Assembly: GCA_048549915.1 (NCBI GenBank)
Contig: JBLYYE010000043.1
Coordinates: 24,961 to 88,960, forward strand
Length of the DNA: 64,000 nt
Origin: LSUCC0057 sp048549915
GTDB taxonomy: Bacteria; Pseudomonadota; Gammaproteobacteria; Pseudomonadales; Porticoccaceae
Reading direction: 5' to 3'
This document shows, piece by piece, positions 60,262 to 64,000 of this stretch (the first letter of the stretch is position 1; each line of letters starts with the position of its first letter). The translations under genes were made by a program, and so were the position numbers. The notes under the pieces were generated by a model that worked only from the letters and a program-made list of their open reading frames with translations, ran no database searches and had not been told where the DNA came from.

Positions 60262-62066
60262 AGCAGCAGCGACACGGCCACGGCAACAGCAATATAGACC
60301 GGTGTAATCACTCTTCCTGCGCGCAAAAAGTCGCGGTTGCTGTAGTTGCCGGCACTAATAATTAAGCTGTTAACTTGGTGAGTGGGCATCAAAAACGAAT
60401 TGGAGGCACAGACCGCCACCAACAGTGCCAGTGGGCGCGGATCGAACCCCAGTGTGCTGGCCATCTGCAGTGCAATGGGCATTAATACTACGGTTGCGCC
60501 GATGTTAGAGAGAAACAGCGTAGCCAGCGTAGCGGCGATAGCAAATGTGGTGTGTAGCACCCAGCTGCTCGGGTGTGCCGGTAGTGCAGCCAGTAGCTCA
60601 GTAGTCAGCCAGTCAGCCGTGCCGGTGTGGACAATGGCGGTGCCCAGTGGAATGAGCCCGGCAAGCAAAAATACTGTCTGCCAACTAATGGCTTGATAAG
60701 TCTGGTTGATAGTAATCACCCCGCTGACTACCAGTGCAACTGCAGCGGTTAAAAAGACCAGTGCTAAAGGCAGAGGGCTAAACAGTGCAGCCGCCAGCGC
60801 AGCTAGAGCAATAATCAATAGTTTGCCGCGCCCGCCGCTGGTGGGGGCTTGCGGGAAATCGTTGTCTAGTACGGCAAATTCATCGCCATTGCGCAGCGCC
60901 GCTAAGTCTCGCCAGCGCACATGGCAGAGCAGGGTATCCCCCGCTTGCAGTGACACTTCGCGCAGTTGTGAGTGGATGAGCCGTTGGCCGCGAAAAATCG
61001 CCACAGGGGTTAAACCAAACTGCTTGCGAATACGGATATCGCCAATAGCGCGGTCAATCAGTGCGGTGCCTGGGCGCACTACTACTTCGGCAAAGCCCGA
61101 GATATCTGGGCTCAAGGCCTCGTCGAGGAGCTCGTCGACAGCTTGGGTCAAGCGCAGCGCTGAGGCCAAGGCGGCAGTGGCGGCGCGGTCGCCAACAATG
61201 GCCAGTGCGCGCGCCTCAGCCAGAGGGAGCTGGCGGTGTGGTGAGAGCACCACTTCATCGCTGCGCAGCGCCAGCAGTTCCACTTTATAGCGTTCTTCCA
61301 GTTGGCCTACTGTGAGATTTGATAACAGTGAGCGGTCACTTACTTTATATTGTTGAAGCTCGCCAGAGAGCTGATAAAGGTTCTGATAGCGCGCCAGAGA
61401 GTGGCTGTTAGCGCGCGCTGGCCGGCTCGCGGGGAGCATCTGATCCGGCAAAAAAAACCACAGTAATCCACAGCTAAAGAGCAGCGCCAAGCCGATGGGT
61501 GTCACGTCGAGCAAGCCAAAACGCTCTAGATCCGCGGGGAGTAGATCGTTGATCAAGATCAATGGGCCAGAGCCAATCAGGGTTAAATTGCCGCCGATGA
61601 TAATCATAAAAGCCACCGGCATGAGCAGACGGCCCATATCGATATTCAGGCGCCGCGCCAGCCGGCTGACAATGGGAATAAACAGCGAGATCGCGGCAAT
61701 ATTTTGCATTAACCCAGAGAGCAGCGCACCACCACTAGTGATGGTGAGGCGCAGCTGACGTTCACTGGGCCGCCCGCGTGCCAGCCGACGGCTGAGCCCA
61801 TCCATCAGGCCGCTGCGGTCGATAGCATAGCCCAGGGCGGTAATGCCGATGACCGTGACTACCGCAGCGCTGGCCAAGCCGCTGTAGAGGCCATCGATGG
61901 GTAGAAGCGAGAGGCTGGGGTGCTCGTTAAGAAGCCCCAGCAGGGCGAGGATAAATAGCGCCGAGATATCTACCCGCCAGCGATCGGCAATGAAAAGAGC
62001 GGCGGTAGTTGCGGTCAGGGCCAGGGTGACAGCGATGTTGGCGTTGAATAGAGCAGTTTCGGTCAT
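60258..62066 (-). CDS. SLC13/DASS-family transporter with two RCK_C domains
   Basis: 602 residues. N- and C-terminal membrane halves of the divalent anion:sodium symporter type (SGLMQNIAAISLFIPIVSRL and SNIGATVVLMPIALQM are the paired hairpin motifs) flank a soluble insert of about 230 residues with two TrkA-C/RCK_C domains (KVELLALRSDEVVLSP and VVRPGTALIDRAIGD). Members move sulfate, dicarboxylates or tungstate-like anions; the substrate here is not deducible. The gap upstream (62067-62306) leads to divergent gcvH. Confidence 0.88.
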   Translation of the reverse strand: MTETALFNANIAVTLALTATTAALFIADRWRVDISALFILALLGLLNEHPSLSLLPIDGLYSGLASAAVVTVIGITALGYAIDRSGLMDGLSRRLARGRPSERQLRLTITSGGALLSGLMQNIAAISLFIPIVSRLARRLNIDMGRLLMPVAFMIIIGGNLTLIGSGPLILINDLLPADLERFGLLDVTPIGLALLFSCGLLWFFLPDQMLPASRPARANSHSLARYQNLYQLSGELQQYKVSDRSLLSNLTVGQLEERYKVELLALRSDEVVLSPHRQLPLAEARALAIVGDRAATAALASALRLTQAVDELLDEALSPDISGFAEVVVRPGTALIDRAIGDIRIRKQFGLTPVAIFRGQRLIHSQLREVSLQAGDTLLCHVRWRDLAALRNGDEFAVLDNDFPQAPTSGGRGKLLIIALAALAAALFSPLPLALVFLTAAVALVVSGVITINQTYQAISWQTVFLLAGLIPLGTAIVHTGTADWLTTELLAALPAHPSSWVLHTTFAIAATLATLFLSNIGATVVLMPIALQMASTLGFDPRPLALLVAVCASNSFLMPTHQVNSLIISAGNYSNRDFLRAGRVITPVYIAVAVAVSLLL

Positions 62067-62221
62067 GATTAAATGCTGAGTTCCATGTGGTCACGTTAGA
62101 GTATACCTCTTGAGTACAGCGATACAGCCAAATAGTCACCGCCAGTGCGGTTTGAGGCGGTTGTCGATCTTAGGCTGGTTTCAGCCGTTATAGCTGCTTT
62201 TGAATAATCTCGACTGAGGGG

Positions 62222-62251
62222 TTGGTTTTGAGCGCGGGGGGCGGGTAAAAT
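62222..62251 (+). promoter_or_regulatory. Candidate promoter of gcvH
   Basis: TTGGTT (62222-62227), 18 bases, TAAAAT (62246-62251), about 55 bases ahead of the gcvH ATG. I see no glycine riboswitch signature in the 240-base gap. Confidence 0.45.
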
Positions 62252-62306
62252 CAGCGCACTAAATCATTGCTTGGCGCCAGCGGCGGCAGGCTAACGGAGA
62301 GACCCT

Positions 62307-62690
62307 ATGAGTGAGATACCCGCAGAGTTAAAATACGCCAGCAGTCATGAGTGGGTGCGCGTCGAGAGCGACGGCAGTGTTGTCATCGGCATTACCGATC
62401 ATGCGCAAGACGAGCTTGGCGACGTAGTTTTTGTTGAGCTCCCCGAGGTCGGCAGCAGTTTAGATGCGGGTGCAGAAGTGGCGGTAGTCGAGTCGGTTAA
62501 AGCGGCCTCAGATATCTATGCGCCGCTGACTGGCGAAGTTGTTGAGATCAATCCACTGCTCGAAGATGAGCCTGAAACTGTAAACCGCTCCCCCTACGGT
62601 GACGGCTGGTTCTTTCGCATCGCTCCAGCGGATATGAGCGAGATCGAGGCACTGCTCGACAGTGACGGCTACGCTGAGACGATCGCTTAA
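62307..62690 (+). CDS. gcvH: Glycine cleavage system H protein
   Basis: 127-residue lipoyl carrier of the glycine cleavage system. The lipoylated lysine is Lys65 in VVESVKAASDIYAP, and the N terminus KYASSHEWVRVESDGSVVIGITDHAQDELGDVVFVELP is standard. It shuttles the aminomethyl group between the P, T and L proteins. gcvT and gcvP are not visible here, so it is either an orphan copy or the first gene of a split system. A GGAGAG precedes the ATG. It is followed by an unknown membrane protein at 15 bases. Confidence 0.96.
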   Translation: MSEIPAELKYASSHEWVRVESDGSVVIGITDHAQDELGDVVFVELPEVGSSLDAGAEVAVVESVKAASDIYAPLTGEVVEINPLLEDEPETVNRSPYGDGWFFRIAPADMSEIEALLDSDGYAETIA

Positions 62691-62705
62691 CTGCGCGGTT
62701 CTTGT

Positions 62706-63908
62706 ATGTTGTGGCGCAGCTTCCAGCGCGCACTTGGGTTCATCGCGCTGCTCGCCGTCGCAGCGCTTGCGACTGTCTCTGTGGCCCACTGGCAGGTAGA
62801 GCGTTGGCTTGAACAGCAACGTAAGCTTTTACAGGGCAGCGGTTATTTCTCTTTTGCAGGCCACTCGGTCAACCCGTTTGTTGGCAGTGTAGTGCTGCGC
62901 CAGCTGCGCATATCCACTACTGCAAACGCAGATTATCTCTCTATTCCTTCTTTAGAGGTGCACGGCTTTTCCCCCTCGCAGTTACTGCTGGGGCTCTGGC
63001 CCTCCGGTGCACTCTCCTTTCGTGCGCCCCGTGTTGAGCTTTTTCGCCGCGGCGATCTTTACCAAGCGTGGGCAGCGCGTGTGGCGCCAGCCTGCAGCAG
63101 CAGCGGCAGTTGGGCAGATGCTCAAGTCGATAGTCGCGGCTATATTGTCGCCAAACTGCATGGCCAATTGCGCGAGAGCGATATATTTGGCGAGTACCAG
63201 CTGGATGTCACCTTGGAATCGCAGCCTACCGGTGCGTTGCAGGTAGTGGCTCAGTTGGCAACGCAGCGCGCCACTATGGCCGAATTAGAGTTGGCAATGT
63301 GGCCGCAGTTAGCCGCAATGCAGCTGCGTGTGACTCCCGATGCCGATGCGTTGCAGAGCCATTACCAGCACTGCGCTGATGAAGCGGGAATCAGTCTCGA
63401 AGCCTGGCGCAGTGCTGTCACCAGCTGGCAATTAGGGCCGCTTGAGGTGACTCCTCGCGAGCCTCAAGACGTAGCCGAATGGCTGGCAGCCCCGCAAGCA
63501 TTGCAACTAGATGTCGAGCGCAGCGAGTACAGCCTGGTCGAGTGGGCTGGCCTGGCCGGCGCCTATCGATTAGATCGCGGCAGCCGTCTGCAGTGGCGGG
63601 CCGGCTCTCATTCCCAGCTGCTCGAAGCTGTGGCGACATTGGCGCCGCGCCAAAGCGTCGCGCCGGGTGTGCCACGCAGTGAGCCGCAACAGCTTTTGCC
63701 AGCCTATGCCCGTCAACCGTGGCGCCAGCTGCCAAGCGCGGTGGGCCGCAGCGTTAAGGTCTACCTGGTTGAGCGCGCGCAGCCGCAGATGGGTGAGCTA
63801 GTCGAGGTCGACGGGCGCAGCTTACTGTTACTGCAGCGCCACACTCAGGGCGAAGTGACGCTGCCCTTAGCGCGCGACACTATTGTCCGGGTAGAAGTTC
63901 TCAATTAA
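62706..63908 (+). CDS. N-terminally anchored periplasmic protein, unassigned
   Basis: 400 residues that I do not recognise. One hydrophobic segment near the start (about 11-28, GFIALLAVAALATVSVAH) anchors it, with the remainder predicted periplasmic. The middle reads as strand-rich (VVLRQLRISTT, LSFRAPRVELFRRGD, LHGQLRESDIFGEYQLDVTLES), a texture seen in AsmA/DUF748-like proteins, but no domain can be named. A C-terminal part includes VKVYLVERAQPQMGELVEVDGRSLLLLQRHTQGEVTLPL, strand-like. It starts 15 bases after gcvH, probably co-transcribed. Confidence 0.75.
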   Translation: MLWRSFQRALGFIALLAVAALATVSVAHWQVERWLEQQRKLLQGSGYFSFAGHSVNPFVGSVVLRQLRISTTANADYLSIPSLEVHGFSPSQLLLGLWPSGALSFRAPRVELFRRGDLYQAWAARVAPACSSSGSWADAQVDSRGYIVAKLHGQLRESDIFGEYQLDVTLESQPTGALQVVAQLATQRATMAELELAMWPQLAAMQLRVTPDADALQSHYQHCADEAGISLEAWRSAVTSWQLGPLEVTPREPQDVAEWLAAPQALQLDVERSEYSLVEWAGLAGAYRLDRGSRLQWRAGSHSQLLEAVATLAPRQSVAPGVPRSEPQQLLPAYARQPWRQLPSAVGRSVKVYLVERAQPQMGELVEVDGRSLLLLQRHTQGEVTLPLARDTIVRVEVLN

Positions 63909-64000
63909 TGCGCTTTAGCGCAGTGAAAGAATTTCCCAGCCGCGGGGCGGCCCCCCCCCCCCCCGGCGCGGGGGGGGGGGCCCTCGTGCCCGTACACGAA
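63909..64000. other. Likely contig-end artefact with C and G homopolymers
   Basis: After the last stop codon there is a small hairpin (TGCGCT/AGCGCA, 63910-63923) and then 14 C (63951-63964) and 11 G (63970-63980) separated by a few bases, ending in an unrelated tail. Nothing like it occurs elsewhere in the window. No gene or control element is supported; sequencing or assembly error is the simplest reading. Confidence 0.6.

Noticed and set aside
62067..62306. Glycine riboswitch upstream of gcvH
   Set aside because: The gap shows a plausible promoter and ribosome site but none of the paired aptamer signature; also this class usually precedes gcvT or gcvP operons.

Overview
This window is chromosomal DNA from a gammaproteobacterium, most likely a marine member of the Pseudomonadales/Cellvibrionales neighbourhood. 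That placement rests on gene content and order, not on a database search. The block recG, oxyR, ridA, spoT, rpoZ, gmk, yicC, rph, pyrE, slmA, argB, algC, coaBC, radC, rpmB, rpmG follows closely the order I know from Pseudomonas. A FabY-type ketoacyl synthase, a polA/engB/cytochrome c4/dsbA neighbourhood, and an serA gene divergent from a D-2-hydroxyglutarate-type dehydrogenase point the same way. I saw no rRNA, tRNA or CRISPR array.

Layout. 0-4.2 kb: the end of heme O synthase and a Sco copper chaperone, then a zinc-uptake locus (zur-znuC-znuB on minus, znuA on plus). 4.3-7.1 kb: polA. 7.1-13.3 kb: a visibly AT-richer insert carrying a giant surface-type lipoprotein gene and a small beta-barrel gene. 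It is bracketed by three copies of one terminator-like repeat and sits where polA and engB would normally be neighbours. 13.3-15.6 kb: engB, cytochrome c4, dsbA. 15.7-19.1 kb: an archaeal/alphaproteobacterial-type serC, a second serA and a GT8 glycosyltransferase. 19.1-25.7 kb: a GlxA-like regulator, fabY, a nitronate monooxygenase-like gene, a decayed glutathione transferase and an alpha/beta hydrolase.

25.7-31.0 kb is a methyl-cycle operon on minus: an ArsR-methyltransferase fusion regulator, metK, ahcY, metF and rsmE. It is headed by a nearly perfect 40-bp palindrome. 31.1-37.2 kb is a central-carbon operon on plus: tkt, epd, pgk, fba and a class A acid phosphatase. 37.3-55.4 kb is the conserved housekeeping block, with an unassigned stand-alone ATP-grasp ligase inserted between pyrE and slmA and no dut between coaBC and algC. 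55.5-64.0 kb holds a cold-shock gene behind the serA terminator, the canonical serA with its divergent FAD dehydrogenase, a YcgM-like hydrolase, srkA, an SLC13-type transporter, gcvH and an unknown membrane-anchored protein. The last 50 bases are C and G homopolymers that look like a contig-end artefact.

The window is mostly ordinary core genome. The parts most worth a second look are the repeat-flanked polA/engB insert, the putative SAH/SAM-sensing regulator with its palindrome, an OxyR with the peroxidatic cysteine but not the resolving one, two different SerA proteins with different regulatory domains, the serA-terminator-csp arrangement, the structured leader of rpmBG, and the orphan ATP-grasp enzyme.
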